64,000 nt of DNA from CAIWHR01 sp963781285 (GTDB taxonomy: Bacteria; Pseudomonadota; Gammaproteobacteria; Burkholderiales; Casimicrobiaceae), in NCBI GenBank assembly GCA_963781285.1, contig CAWAFI010000016.1, positions 1 to 64,000 of the forward strand. The letters are read 5' to 3'. Below, one piece after another: positions 43,758-53,314 of this stretch. Every line of letters starts with the position of its first letter. Position 1 is the stretch's first letter. The notes under the pieces are model-generated. The model did no database searches and was not told the DNA's origin. It saw only the letters and a list, made by a program, of their open reading frames with translations. The position numbers were made by a program, and so were the translations under genes.

Positions 43758-46667
43758 TTAGTCCGTTGCTTCTTCCGCGTAATCCCCCATCGGAATGCAG
43801 CTGCAGAAAAGGTGGCGATCCCCGTAGACGTTGTCGACGCGCGCGACGGGCGGCCAGTACTTCGCGGCGCGCAGGCTCGGCAACGGATAGGCGGCCTCCT
43901 CGCGGCGATAGGCGTGCTTCCACTCATCGGCGGCAACCGTGCTGGCTGTGTGCGGAGCGTGCTTCAGCGGATTGTCGGCGCGGTCGGCGCGGCCTTCCTC
44001 GACCGCGCGGATTTCGTCGCGTATCGCGATCATCGCCTCGACGAAACGATCGAGCTCGACCTTCGATTCGCTCTCCGTGGGCTCGACCATCAGCGTCCCC
44101 GGCACGGGGAAGCTCATCGTCGGCGCGTGAAACCCATAGTCCATCAGCCGCTTCGCGACGTCGTCGACGGTGACTTCGGAGGTCTCCTTCAACGGCCGCA
44201 GGTCCAGGATGCATTCGTGCGCGACGAGGCCGCCAGGACCCGAATAGAGGACCGGGTAATGCGCATTCAGCCGCTTCGCGACGTAGTTCGCGGCGAGAAT
44301 CGCGCTCGCGGTGGCCGCGGTCAGCCCGTCGCCGCCCATCATCGCGATGTACATCCACGAGATGGGCAGGATGCTCGCGCTGCCGAATGGCGCGGCCGCG
44401 ACGGGACCGGTCGCCGCAGGGCTTGGCGGCAGATAGCGGTGCCCGGGCAGGAAGGGCGCCAGGTGCGCTCGCACGCCGATCGGACCCACGCCCGGACCGC
44501 CACCGCCGTGCGGAATGCAGAACGTCTTGTGCAGGTTCAGATGCGAGACGTCGGCACCGAACTCTCCCGGGGCGGCGAGGCCCACCAGGGCATTGAGATT
44601 GGCGCCGTCGACGTACACCTGGCCGCCATTCGCATGGACGATTTCGCAGATCCTGCGGATCCCGGCCTCGAACACGCCGTGCGTCGACGGGTACGTGACC
44701 ATGATCGCGGAAAGATCGTCGCGGTGCACCTTCGCCTTCGCCTCGAGGTCGGCCAGATCGACGTTGCCGTCGGCGTCGCAGGCGACGACGACGACCCGCA
44801 TGCCGACCATCTGTGCCGACGCGGGGTTCGTGCCGTGCGCGGACTCCGGGATCAGGCACACCTTGCGATGGTCCTCGCCGCGGCTCCGGTGCCAGGCCTC
44901 GATCGCGTTGAGCCCCGCGTACTCGCCCTGCGAGCCGGCGTTGGGCTGCAGCGACGCCGCCGCATAGCCTGTCACCGCACAGAGCATCCGCTCGAGGTCG
45001 GCGACAAGCTCGCGGTATCCCTCGGCCTGGCCCACCGGCGCGAACGGGTGCAGGTCGGCGAACTCGGGCCACGTGATCGGGATCATCTCGGCAGTCGCGT
45101 TCAGCTTCATCGTGCACGAGCCCAGCGGAATCATCGCCCGGTCGAGCGCGATATCGCGGTCGGCGAGCCGGCGCAGGTAACGCAGCATCTCCGTTTCGGA
45201 GTGATAGCGGTTGAACGTCGGATGGGTGAGGAACGGCGTCGTGCGCACGAGCGCAGCCGGCAGCGCGTCGCGAGTCGCCCCATCGAGCTCGGCAACCGTG
45301 AACGCAACCTCTGCGCCGGCGAAGATCCGCCACACCCGCTCAACGTCGGCGCGAGTCGTCGTCTCGTCGAGCGAGATGCCGAGTGTCGCTGCGTCCACCT
45401 TGCGGAAGTTGATCCCCCGCTCGACGCCGCGGTCGAGGATCTCGCGCGTACGGCTCCCCGTCGCGACGGTGATGGTGTCGAAGCAATTCTCCGTCGGCAC
45501 CGTGAGGCCGAGTTGCGCGAGCCCCGCCCTCAGGATCGCAGTGAGGCGATGGACGCGCCGCGCGATCGTCGTGAGGCCGGCGGGGCCGTGGTACACCGCA
45601 TACATGCTGGCGATCACCGCGAGCAGGACCTGTGCCGTGCAGATGTTCGACGTCGCCTTCTCGCGCCGGATGTGCTGTTCGCGCGTCTGCAACGCGAGGC
45701 GGTACGCTTTCCCGCCGTCGGCGTCGACGGTGACGCCGACCAAACGCCCCGGCATCGAGCGCTTGAAATCGTCGCGCGTCGCGAGATAGCCGGCATGCGG
45801 CCCGCCGTAACCCATCGGCACGCCGAAGCGTTGCGTCGAACCGACGACAACGTCCGCACCCCATTCGCTAGGGGCGGCAAGCAGCGTCAGCGCCAGGATG
45901 TCGGCGGCGACGATCACGAGCCCGCTCCTGGCATGGATCGCAGCCACCTGCGCGCGGTAATCGCGTACTTCGCCGTTTACGCCGGGATACTGCAACAGCA
46001 CGGCGAAGGCATCGGCGGTGGCAGCGTCCTCCGCGGGGCCGGTCACGACCTCGATGCCGAGCGGCTGCGCGCGCGTTGCAACGACGTCCAGCGTCTGCGG
46101 GAACGCGTCATCGGCGACATAGAATCTGCGGCTGGTGCTCTTGGTCATCCGCAAGCAGAGCGCCATCGCTTCGGCGGCAGCCGTGGCTTCGTCGAGCATC
46201 GACGCATTGGCGATCGCCATGCCGGTCAGATCGCAGACCATCGTCTGGAAATTGACGAGCGCTTCGAGGCGCCCCTGCGAGATCTCCGGTTGGTACGGCG
46301 TATACGCGGTGTACCACGCCGGGTTCTCGAGGATATTGCGCCGGATGACGCCCGGCGTGTGGGTGCCGTAGTAGCCTTGCCCGATCATCGATGTCAGCAC
46401 GCGGTTCTTCGCGGCGATCGACTTGAGCTTCGCCAGCGCCTCGGTTTCGGTCATCGCGGCGGGAAGCGCGAGCGGGCTTCCACGGCGGATCGTCGCGGGC
46501 ACGATCGCATCGATCAGCGCGGCGCGCGACGGATGTCCCAGCGCGGCGAGCATCGCGGCCTGGTCCGCAGGCGAGGTGCCGATGTGGCGCGCGACGAAGG
46601 CGCCGTGATCCTCGAGGATGGCCAGCGACGATGCGGCGGCCGGTCGTACGGTACGGTTGTCGTTCAT
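43758..46667 (-). CDS. gcvP: Glycine dehydrogenase (decarboxylating), P-protein
   Basis: A 969-residue fused P-protein that decarboxylates glycine and loads the aminomethyl group on lipoyl-GcvH. The N-terminal half has FVARHIGTSPADQAAML, GQGYYGTHTP and NPAWYTAYTPYQPEISQGR. The C-terminal half carries the PLP lysine in NLHKTFCIPHGGGGPG and ends normally at GDYAEEATD. The start at 46667 fits the family. Third gene of the gcvT-gcvH-gcvP operon. Its stop codon coincides with the target duplication of the adjoining MITE. Confidence 0.97.
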   Translation of the reverse strand: MNDNRTVRPAAASSLAILEDHGAFVARHIGTSPADQAAMLAALGHPSRAALIDAIVPATIRRGSPLALPAAMTETEALAKLKSIAAKNRVLTSMIGQGYYGTHTPGVIRRNILENPAWYTAYTPYQPEISQGRLEALVNFQTMVCDLTGMAIANASMLDEATAAAEAMALCLRMTKSTSRRFYVADDAFPQTLDVVATRAQPLGIEVVTGPAEDAATADAFAVLLQYPGVNGEVRDYRAQVAAIHARSGLVIVAADILALTLLAAPSEWGADVVVGSTQRFGVPMGYGGPHAGYLATRDDFKRSMPGRLVGVTVDADGGKAYRLALQTREQHIRREKATSNICTAQVLLAVIASMYAVYHGPAGLTTIARRVHRLTAILRAGLAQLGLTVPTENCFDTITVATGSRTREILDRGVERGINFRKVDAATLGISLDETTTRADVERVWRIFAGAEVAFTVAELDGATRDALPAALVRTTPFLTHPTFNRYHSETEMLRYLRRLADRDIALDRAMIPLGSCTMKLNATAEMIPITWPEFADLHPFAPVGQAEGYRELVADLERMLCAVTGYAAASLQPNAGSQGEYAGLNAIEAWHRSRGEDHRKVCLIPESAHGTNPASAQMVGMRVVVVACDADGNVDLADLEAKAKVHRDDLSAIMVTYPSTHGVFEAGIRRICEIVHANGGQVYVDGANLNALVGLAAPGEFGADVSHLNLHKTFCIPHGGGGPGVGPIGVRAHLAPFLPGHRYLPPSPAATGPVAAAPFGSASILPISWMYIAMMGGDGLTAATASAILAANYVAKRLNAHYPVLYSGPGGLVAHECILDLRPLKETSEVTVDDVAKRLMDYGFHAPTMSFPVPGTLMVEPTESESKVELDRFVEAMIAIRDEIRAVEEGRADRADNPLKHAPHTASTVAADEWKHAYRREEAAYPLPSLRAAKYWPPVARVDNVYGDRHLFCSCIPMGDYAEEATD

Positions 46668-46723
46668 GGGGTCGTGGCGTGCGCTCGGACCCGTTGGGCG
46701 CGAACAGGCACGCGTGGCAGTGT

Positions 46724-47107
46724 CTACTCGGCGCCGATCACGGCTTCGTACGCCTTGGCGTCGAGCAGCTTCGCGAAGGCGGCGCCATCGGAGGGCTTCA
46801 GCTTGAAGAACCACGCGGCGTACGCATCCTGGTTCACCTGCTCGGGCGCATCGGCAAGCGCATTGTTGACGGCGACAACCTCGCCGGCCAGTGGTGCATA
46901 CACGTCGGACGCCGCCTTCACCGACTCGACGACCGCACAGGCTTCCTCGGCCGTGACACGACGACCGATGGCGGGCAGTTCGAGGTAGACGAGGTCCCCG
47001 AGCGCTTCCTGCGCGTGGTCGGTGATGCCGACGGCGATTGTGCCGTCGGCGTCGGCCCGCGCCCATTCGTGCGCGGCGGTGTAGCGAAGGTCAGCGGGGA
47101 CATTCAT
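46724..47107 (-). CDS. gcvH: Glycine cleavage system H-protein
   Basis: 127 residues. The lipoylated lysine is Lys64 in VVESVKAASD; EWARADADG and GDLVYLELP are family positions. Carries the aminomethyl intermediate between P- and T-proteins. It depends on lipB/lipA, which are in this window. Order T-H-P, 56 bases before gcvP and 79 after gcvT. Confidence 0.97.
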   Translation of the reverse strand: MNVPADLRYTAAHEWARADADGTIAVGITDHAQEALGDLVYLELPAIGRRVTAEEACAVVESVKAASDVYAPLAGEVVAVNNALADAPEQVNQDAYAAWFFKLKPSDGAAFAKLLDAKAYEAVIGAE

Positions 47108-47186
47108 TGTGCGGCTCCTTGAAATGGATGCTTCGAATTCACCGAACTCGATGTCTTACGTGCGCAACGCCCTTGGCGCTTCGCGC

Positions 47187-48290
47187 TCACGTGACCAGCA
47201 CCTTGCCGTTCCGCGCGAACGGCGGCCTCACGACGCGGGCGCCGAGTTCCTTGTCGCGAACGGCGACCCGGACCGTATCGCCCGGCTGGACGGCGATCGG
47301 CAGTCGTGCAAGCGCGATCGACCGGCTCAACGACGGGCTGAACGTGCCGCTGGTGATCTCGCCGTCGCCGTGTGCGGTATGCACAACCTGGTGCGCGCGC
47401 AGGACGCCGCCCTTGTCGGTCAAGAGCAGGCCGGTGAGCTGGCGTTGCGGTGCCTTCGCGAGGAGCGCCGCCTTGCCGACGAAGTCGCGCTCGCTCGCGA
47501 GGTCGACGGTCCAGGCAAGGCCGGACTCAAGCGGCGTCACGCGCTCGTCCATGTCCTGCCCGTAGAGATTCATCCCCGCTTCCAACCGCAGCGTGTCGCG
47601 CGCGCCCAGGCCCGCCGGATGCACACCGGCCGCGGCCAGCGCTTGCCAGAGGTCGGCCGCGTGCGTCGCCGGGACCATGATCTCGTAACCGTCCTCCCCG
47701 GTGTAACCGGTGCGCGCGACGAACGCGTCGCCCCACTGCGATTTCATGGCGGCGGCAGAAAACGGCTTCAGCTCGGCGCTTACGGCCTCGGTACCGGGTA
47801 TCGCCCGCCAGACTTTCTCCCGCGCGTTGGGACCCTGGACCGCGATCATCGCAAGGTCGCTGCGCTCGGCGAGCCGCAATCCGGAACCGCGCTCGTTCAT
47901 GAGCCGCCGAAACCACGCGATGTCCTTGTCCGCGGTGCCCGCATTGACGACGATGCGGAAGAAGTCCTCGCGCAGAAAGTAGACGATCAGGTCGTCGATG
48001 ACCGTGCCCGCCGGCGTGAGCAGGCACGAGTACAGCGCCTTCCCCGCGGCCCTCAGCTTGTCGACGTTATTCGCGAGCGCATAACGCAGGAACTCGCGCG
48101 CGGTCGCGCCTTCGAGGTCGACCACCCGCATGTGCGAGACGTCGAACATCCCGGCGTCGTTGCGCACCGCGTGGTGCTCGTCGATCTGCGAGCCGTAGTG
48201 AACCGGCATGTCCCAGCCGCCGAAGTCGACCATCCGCGCGCCGGCGGCACGGTGGATCGCATGAAGCGGAGTCTGTTTGAGCACGCGCAT
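47187..48290 (-). CDS. gcvT: Aminomethyltransferase, T-protein
   Basis: 367 residues. Transfers the methylene group to tetrahydrofolate and releases ammonia. LHAIHRAAGARMVDFGGWDM at the N-terminus, MFDVSHM, the folate-site ARTGYTGEDGYEI and GLGARDTLRLEAGM are family signatures. The start at 48290 is chosen; the extension upstream lies in the riboswitch leader. First gene of the gcv operon. Confidence 0.97.
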   Translation of the reverse strand: MRVLKQTPLHAIHRAAGARMVDFGGWDMPVHYGSQIDEHHAVRNDAGMFDVSHMRVVDLEGATAREFLRYALANNVDKLRAAGKALYSCLLTPAGTVIDDLIVYFLREDFFRIVVNAGTADKDIAWFRRLMNERGSGLRLAERSDLAMIAVQGPNAREKVWRAIPGTEAVSAELKPFSAAAMKSQWGDAFVARTGYTGEDGYEIMVPATHAADLWQALAAAGVHPAGLGARDTLRLEAGMNLYGQDMDERVTPLESGLAWTVDLASERDFVGKAALLAKAPQRQLTGLLLTDKGGVLRAHQVVHTAHGDGEITSGTFSPSLSRSIALARLPIAVQPGDTVRVAVRDKELGARVVRPPFARNGKVLVT

Positions 48291-48303
48291 CTCCCGCCAA
48301 GAA

Positions 48304-48338
48304 GGAAAAGGGGCGAAGCGGTCGCGCCGCGTCGCCCC
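48304..48338 (-). terminator. Rho-independent terminator in the gcv leader
   Basis: On the minus strand GGGGCGA (48332-48338) pairs with TCGCCCC (48310-48316) through a GC-rich loop, followed by TTTTCC (48304-48309). It starts where the riboswitch ends, so it is the likely expression platform: formed without glycine, disrupted with glycine. Confidence 0.7.
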
Positions 48339-48537
48339 GTCTGTCCTTTTACCTGAGAGATTGCGGCGCGAACGATGCTGCGCCGGGTGCCCCTTCGGTG
48401 GGCCGTCGCGATGTCCGCACGGCCGCTCTCCAGATCCGAATACGTTCCGTGCAGCCCTTTGTGCCTGAGCGGTTCTCGGGAGTTGCGCCTTCGGCGGCGG
48501 CGCGGGCACCGGCCCTCGCCGCGCTCTCCTGCACGGA
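48336..48537 (-). promoter_or_regulatory. Tandem glycine riboswitch
   Basis: Two glycine aptamers lie in series in the gcvT leader. The first has GGAGAGC (near 48524-48530), GCCGAAGGCGC and a closing CGCTCAGGCACAAAGG. The second has CTGGAGAGC (near 48432-48440), CCACCGAAGGGGC and CTCTCAGGTAAAAGGACAG. These conserved blocks define the tandem class that senses glycine and switches on glycine cleavage genes. Confidence 0.93.
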
Positions 48538-48544
48538 TTGGTGA

Positions 48545-48573
48545 AGGTTACCGGCGCGCCCCGCCGATGTCAA
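48545..48573 (-). promoter_or_regulatory. Promoter of the gcv operon
   Basis: On the minus strand TTGACA (48568-48573), a 17-base spacer and TAACCT (48545-48550) lie just upstream of the first aptamer. The -35 box is perfect and the -10 box weak. Confidence 0.7.
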
Positions 48574-48692
48574 AACCATGCCCCGGCGGGCGTGCCGTGG
48601 CGGCGTTCGCCCAGCCGTCGATGTCGGTCGGCACAAAATGAAGCCGGTCGAGGACATCCCCGACCGACTGCCAATTGTGCGGTAGCGTGTGC

Positions 48693-49010
48693 TTACTTCT
48701 TGAGCGTGAGTATGTACGTGACCATCGTCTTGATGTCCGCGTCGCTCACTTGGGGATTGGGCGGCATCGGGACCTGGCCCCAGACGCCGGAGCCGCCTTT
48801 CTTGACCTTGTCCGCCAGCTTCGCAGCGGCGCCGGCGTCGCCCTTGTATTTCGCCGCGACTTCTACGTAGGGCGGACCGACCAATTTCTTGTCGATCGAA
48901 TGGCAGGCCGTGCAGCCCGATTTCTTGAGCAGGTCCTCGCCGGCGTCGGCGTGAACGGCGCCGGCCGCGAGCACGCCCGCAGCGGCAAAGGCGAAAGCGG
49001 CAATCTTCAT
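48693..49010 (-). CDS. Class I c-type cytochrome (c551/c552 type)
   Basis: 105 residues. Signal peptide to about residue 22 (VHADAG). Haem motif CTACH (Cys33, Cys36, His37) and the axial Met82 in GQVPMPPNP. The C-terminal DADIKTMVTYILTLKK helix is typical. A periplasmic electron carrier. The start at 49010 is preceded by GGAG. Its partner oxidase or reductase is not in the window. Confidence 0.93.
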   Translation of the reverse strand: MKIAAFAFAAAGVLAAGAVHADAGEDLLKKSGCTACHSIDKKLVGPPYVEVAAKYKGDAGAAAKLADKVKKGGSGVWGQVPMPPNPQVSDADIKTMVTYILTLKK

Positions 49011-49122
49011 TAGAGCTCCATCAGCGAAGGTTGAAACGGCGTGCATGGTACCGGAACCGGCGAGGGCATGCCATCAACGGCTGGCGGCGCAACGCGTTGA
49101 CCCACCGTGCCTGCCCTCGCTG

Positions 49123-51156
49123 TCAGCCGGCCAGCAAGCGTTCTACTTCGGCGAGGGTTTCGACCGGGGGAAGGCAGTGCGTGCCCCGACATACCCAGCC
49201 GACGGCACCGGATCGCGGGAGGGGGCCCTTGACGACCGCCGCCGGCAACGCCGCGCCGGCGACATTGAACACCCGCACCGCCGGACGCAGCGTGCGCTCG
49301 AGCGTCCGCTGCCACTCGCCGGCAATCGCCGGATCGCCCACGACCTGCACTGAAGACGGCGGCGTCATCGCATCTTCGAGCGCCGAGAGCAGCGTTGCAT
49401 ACCCGCCCGGGGATTGCGCGAGCGGCATGGCGAACGCCTGCACCGCTCGCTCTCCGGCCGCGACGTACGCCGGCTTCACGGCAAAATGGCCAAGCGCGAT
49501 CAGTGCCTGCGCCGCGACGCCATTGCCCGACGGCGTCGCGTCGTCGTGGCCGGGCTTCGGGCGATGGATCAGCCGTTCGTGGTCATGGCTCGTGAAGAAG
49601 AAGCCGCCGTGATCGCGGTCTTCGAACTCGCCGAGCAGCACCTCGGCGATCTCGCATGCCCAGGTGTAATCGCCGGCGCGGAAACGCGTTTGCAGGAGCT
49701 CGACCAACGCCGCGAGCAGGAACGCGTAGTCGTCGAGGTAGGCATTGAGATGGGCGCGCTCCCCCTTGCGCGTTGCCAGCAGCCGGCCGCCCTGCCATAC
49801 GGTGCGGCGAAGGGCATCCGCAGCGGAGAGCGCGAGCTCCGCCCAATCCGGCCGGTCGAGCGCGCGCGCGGCGCGTGCAAGCCCGGCGATCGCCAGTGCG
49901 TTCCAGGAGGTCAGGATCTTGTCGTCGAGGCCGGGGCGCACGCGCCGCGAACGGGCTCCCAGCAGCACTGATCGGGCGTTCGCGAGTCGAGCGGCAGCAT
50001 CCGCAACCGAAATCCCGAGATCGCCGGCGACCGCCTCCAGCGGCGCGGCGACACGCAGATGCCACGCGTGGCCTTCGAAGTTCGGCGCGCTGGTGATCCC
50101 CCAGTGCGGCGCCGCGACCGCGTAGTCATCGGCCGAGAGCAGCGCGCGCAGCTCGTCGCGCGACCAGACGTAGAACTTGCCTTCCTCGCCCTCGCTGTCG
50201 GCGTCCTCGCTCGAAAAGAAGGCGCCGTCGGGTGCGCGCATCACGCCGGTCATCCAGTCGACGATTCCGCGCGCAACGTCGGCGAAGCGCGCCTCGCCCG
50301 TCACGCGCGCGATATCCGCGTACAGGCCGAGCAGCGGGCCGTTGTCGTAGAGCATTTTTTCGAAATGCGGGATCGTCCACTCGGCGTCGACGCTGTAGCG
50401 GCAGAAGCCCCCGCCCAGCTGGTCGTGGATGCCGCCGTCCGCCATGCAGGACAGGGTGACGCCAACGATCTTGAGCGCGTCGGGATCGCTCGCCCGCACC
50501 GCCGCGCGCAGGCAGAGCTCGAGGTCGGGGGCGTGGGGAAACTTGGGCGCCGCGCCAAAGCCTCCATACACGGGATCGAAGCTGCGCTTGAGCCCCGCGA
50601 GCGCGGTCGCCGGCGCTGCCGCCGGCAATGTGCCGGCGTGCGGCGGCTCCGGCTCGAGCCCGGCGAGTGCATCCCTGAGGCGTACGCTCTGTTCGGCAAT
50701 CGCCGGGCCCTGCTCGCGGTAGGCGGCGGCGATCCGCGGCAGGAGGTCGAGGAACCCGGGCAGCCCGTACCGCCCCTCCTTCGGAAAGTACGTACCGCCG
50801 AAGAACGGGTCGCCGTCAGGCGTGAGGAACATCGTCAGCGGCCAGCCGCCGGAGCGTCGCGTGAGCAGTGCATGTGCGGTCTGATAGATCTTGTCGAGGT
50901 CGGGTCGCTCCTCGCGGTCCACCTTGATGTTGACGAAGTTCGCGTTCATCACCGCGGCCACGGCGGGGTCCTCGAAGGACTCGTGCGCCATCACATGACA
51001 CCAGTGGCAGGCGGAGTAGCCGACGGAGAGCAGGATCGGCTTGCCTTCGCGGCGGGCGCGGGTCAAGCCCTCTTCACCCCATGGATGCCAATCGACAGGG
51101 TTGTCAGCGTGCTGCAGCAGGTAGGGGCTCGTCTCGCCCGCGAGGCGGTTAGGCAT
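49123..51156 (-). CDS. Thioredoxin-domain protein of the YyaL/SSP411 family
   Basis: 677 residues. The N-terminal NRLAGETSPYLLQHADNPVD and the thioredoxin-like VGYSACHWCHVM (CxxC at 50-53) with FVNIKVDREERPDLD define the DUF255 domain. The remainder is an (alpha/alpha)6-barrel-like region (GGIHDQLGGGFCRYSVD, WTIPHFEKMLYDN), as in N-acylglucosamine epimerase-like folds. The biochemical role is not settled. The start at 51156 matches the family N-terminus. Confidence 0.9.
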   Translation of the reverse strand: MPNRLAGETSPYLLQHADNPVDWHPWGEEGLTRARREGKPILLSVGYSACHWCHVMAHESFEDPAVAAVMNANFVNIKVDREERPDLDKIYQTAHALLTRRSGGWPLTMFLTPDGDPFFGGTYFPKEGRYGLPGFLDLLPRIAAAYREQGPAIAEQSVRLRDALAGLEPEPPHAGTLPAAAPATALAGLKRSFDPVYGGFGAAPKFPHAPDLELCLRAAVRASDPDALKIVGVTLSCMADGGIHDQLGGGFCRYSVDAEWTIPHFEKMLYDNGPLLGLYADIARVTGEARFADVARGIVDWMTGVMRAPDGAFFSSEDADSEGEEGKFYVWSRDELRALLSADDYAVAAPHWGITSAPNFEGHAWHLRVAAPLEAVAGDLGISVADAAARLANARSVLLGARSRRVRPGLDDKILTSWNALAIAGLARAARALDRPDWAELALSAADALRRTVWQGGRLLATRKGERAHLNAYLDDYAFLLAALVELLQTRFRAGDYTWACEIAEVLLGEFEDRDHGGFFFTSHDHERLIHRPKPGHDDATPSGNGVAAQALIALGHFAVKPAYVAAGERAVQAFAMPLAQSPGGYATLLSALEDAMTPPSSVQVVGDPAIAGEWQRTLERTLRPAVRVFNVAGAALPAAVVKGPLPRSGAVGWVCRGTHCLPPVETLAEVERLLAG

Positions 51157-51217
51157 CAGGCGCAAGGAGGAAATCGTCCGGCGCGGGCATGCCGGCAGCG
51201 CGCCCGCAAGGCGACTG

Positions 51218-52873
51218 TCAGCTCGTCTCTTCGAACGCGATGCGCTCGAAATCCGCACCGCGCTGGAGGAGCCTCGTCAGCCTGAACCGCCGCTCCGGGC
51301 CTCCGTCGAGCGTCCGGAGGACCCGGCTCGGATTGAACGATCGCGGCGGCAGCAGCAGACTCGCCTTGTCCTCGGGGGTCTCGGTGAGCAACAGCGCCGG
51401 CATCGGCGGGTCCTCCGTCACCGCTGTCGACATCGGCCGCACGGGAACGGCTCGCGGCGTCCCGGACCAGAGCCGCAGCGAAACGGCGAGCTCGCCGTGG
51501 ACGTCCTGCGCGACGCGGGTGACGTGGCCCAGGCGCACGCGCTCTTCGTCGCGCACCGCGACAATCTGGTCCAGCGCCCAGCGATGACCCGACTTCGACC
51601 GGCGCGTGAGGGAGGCCTCGCGCCACTCGTACGCGCCCGTCCAGGGCTCCCAGATCCATGTGCGTTCGGCGTCTTCCTTGCCGCGGTCGTAGTCGGTAAG
51701 GGCACCCAACGTCTGCAGGTGCTGCGCCCCCTGGAACGACAGACGGCCCAACGGGTCCTTCCGGTCGAACGTACGGCCGCCGACGCGAAAGTAGGCTGCG
51801 CCCAAGCCGCCGGCGCACAACTCGATCGTCGTGCGTGGCGCGTCGACCCCGCGCCGCGGCAACTGGTACCACCGCTGATCGAGATGGCCGAGCAGTGTCG
51901 TGCACTGCTCGACGCTGCAGTCGTGCCCGAGCTGGAGCTCTGCCGGATTCGCGCCAGTTTGCAGCCGCTTCAGACGCCCGCGCACGCTGGTCGCGAGCTT
52001 GCCGGGATAGGCAAAACGCATCGACGCCGGTGGATGCCGCGGGGACGTCGCCGCGAGCATTGCGCCGGCGGGACTTTCGAGGTCGACGACCATGACCGGT
52101 CCTTCGGTCTCGCGCTGCTGCGCGTACGGGAACACCTTGCGCGCCCACATCGCGAGCCAGCGGTCGGTGAGCTCGATCTGGCGGACGCTCATCGCGCACG
52201 GGTCCGCCAGCCCGAGCAGCAACGCGTGGGTGAACGTCGAATAACAGGAAATCCCCACGGCGTTGGGCATCAGATCGTCGGACACCGCGGTCACCGCGCA
52301 CTCGAGCATCTCGGCGAGCCGGTAATACGCATGCAGCTCCTGCCACAGCGCCGGCGGCGGCACGCGTCGCGCCAGGCCGTACACGACGACGAGCTGTTTG
52401 CCCACGTAGAGCCCACGTTGCAGCAGCTTGGGCTTGACACCGAGCAAGTCCGGATCGCCTTCGAGCAGCGGTTTCAGGCACGCCGAATATTGTTCCCACA
52501 ACGCCTGCCACAGCGCGATCGCCTGCTCGGTCGCCTCAAGTTCGCGATCGACCGCCGGCTGCGGCTTGCCCGCATAGCGGCGCGCGAGTTCGGTATGCAG
52601 ATACGCAACCTGGTCGCGCAGCACCTCGGCGATCCTCGCGCGTTCGCGCGGCGGGAAACTGGCCGCGGAAAGGGCCTTGAGCTGCCCATGGACCGCGTCG
52701 AACAGTTGCGCGACGTTGGTGAGGGGCAGCGCGTTGGCCCAGCGCTTGGCGCTGTCCGCATCGGCGAAACCGAGCGGCGGCGGCACGCCGGGCTGCGCCG
52801 CGCCGTCGGCCGCGGCCGGGCCCGGGACCTGCAGCGGAGCGCTCGTTATCGCGGGGGAGGTCGAATCGTTCAT
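51218..52873 (-). CDS. Large conserved hypothetical protein
   Basis: 551 residues, no signal peptide. A Pro/Ala-rich N-terminus is followed by FADADSAKRWANALPLTNV and a long helical region to about 330, then a beta-rich C-terminal third. It resembles a betaproteobacterial group sometimes named cyclic-di-GMP-binding, but I cannot point to a clear PilZ signature (no RxxxR with DxSxxG). The function is not assigned. It lies 12 bases downstream of the HIT gene on the same strand. Confidence 0.72.
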   Translation of the reverse strand: MNDSTSPAITSAPLQVPGPAAADGAAQPGVPPPLGFADADSAKRWANALPLTNVAQLFDAVHGQLKALSAASFPPRERARIAEVLRDQVAYLHTELARRYAGKPQPAVDRELEATEQAIALWQALWEQYSACLKPLLEGDPDLLGVKPKLLQRGLYVGKQLVVVYGLARRVPPPALWQELHAYYRLAEMLECAVTAVSDDLMPNAVGISCYSTFTHALLLGLADPCAMSVRQIELTDRWLAMWARKVFPYAQQRETEGPVMVVDLESPAGAMLAATSPRHPPASMRFAYPGKLATSVRGRLKRLQTGANPAELQLGHDCSVEQCTTLLGHLDQRWYQLPRRGVDAPRTTIELCAGGLGAAYFRVGGRTFDRKDPLGRLSFQGAQHLQTLGALTDYDRGKEDAERTWIWEPWTGAYEWREASLTRRSKSGHRWALDQIVAVRDEERVRLGHVTRVAQDVHGELAVSLRLWSGTPRAVPVRPMSTAVTEDPPMPALLLTETPEDKASLLLPPRSFNPSRVLRTLDGGPERRFRLTRLLQRGADFERIAFEETS

Positions 52874-52885
52874 GGCCGGCAGCGA

Positions 52886-53314
52886 TCAGCGCGCATCGCC
52901 CGTGCCGAGTGTGGCGGCGAGATCGCCGGTGAGCGCGGGCGCGAAATCATCCGGCAGCGTTTTCGGCGGCGTGGCGCGCTGCAGCGCCCCCCACACGGGC
53001 CCCGGGAAATGCGAGTCGTCGGCGAAGCGCGGAATCACGTGCCAGTGCAGGTGGGGAGTCACGTTGCCGAGCGCGGCCAGGTTCATCTTGTACGGGCGAA
53101 GCCGCGCTCGCAGCGCCGCTTCCACGGCAAACACGACGCGCATCACGTGCGCGCGATCGGCGGCATCGAGGTCGGTCATCTCACGCACATGCGCATTCCA
53201 GATCACGCGGCAGAAACCAGCGAAGGGCTCGTCGGTAAGGACCACCCGGCAGCGCGCGTCGCGCCACAGCCGCCGGCCGCCTTCTTCCTCGCAGAAAACG
53301 CATCCGGTCGCCAT
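52886..53314 (-). CDS. HIT-family nucleotide hydrolase/transferase
   Basis: 142 residues. CVFCEEEGG near the N-terminus and the histidine triad HLHWHVIPR (His88, His90, His92) are diagnostic. Related proteins cleave nucleoside phosphoramidates or dinucleoside polyphosphates. Complete and well-sized; co-directional with the large hypothetical downstream gene. Confidence 0.9.
   Translation of the reverse strand: MATGCVFCEEEGGRRLWRDARCRVVLTDEPFAGFCRVIWNAHVREMTDLDAADRAHVMRVVFAVEAALRARLRPYKMNLAALGNVTPHLHWHVIPRFADDSHFPGPVWGALQRATPPKTLPDDFAPALTGDLAATLGTGDAR

Noticed and set aside
43563..46988. Open plus-strand frame of 1141 codons opposite gcvP
   Set aside because: It is antisense to a complete gcvP/gcvH, Arg- and Asp-rich, and has no motif. 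It arises from high-GC codon bias.
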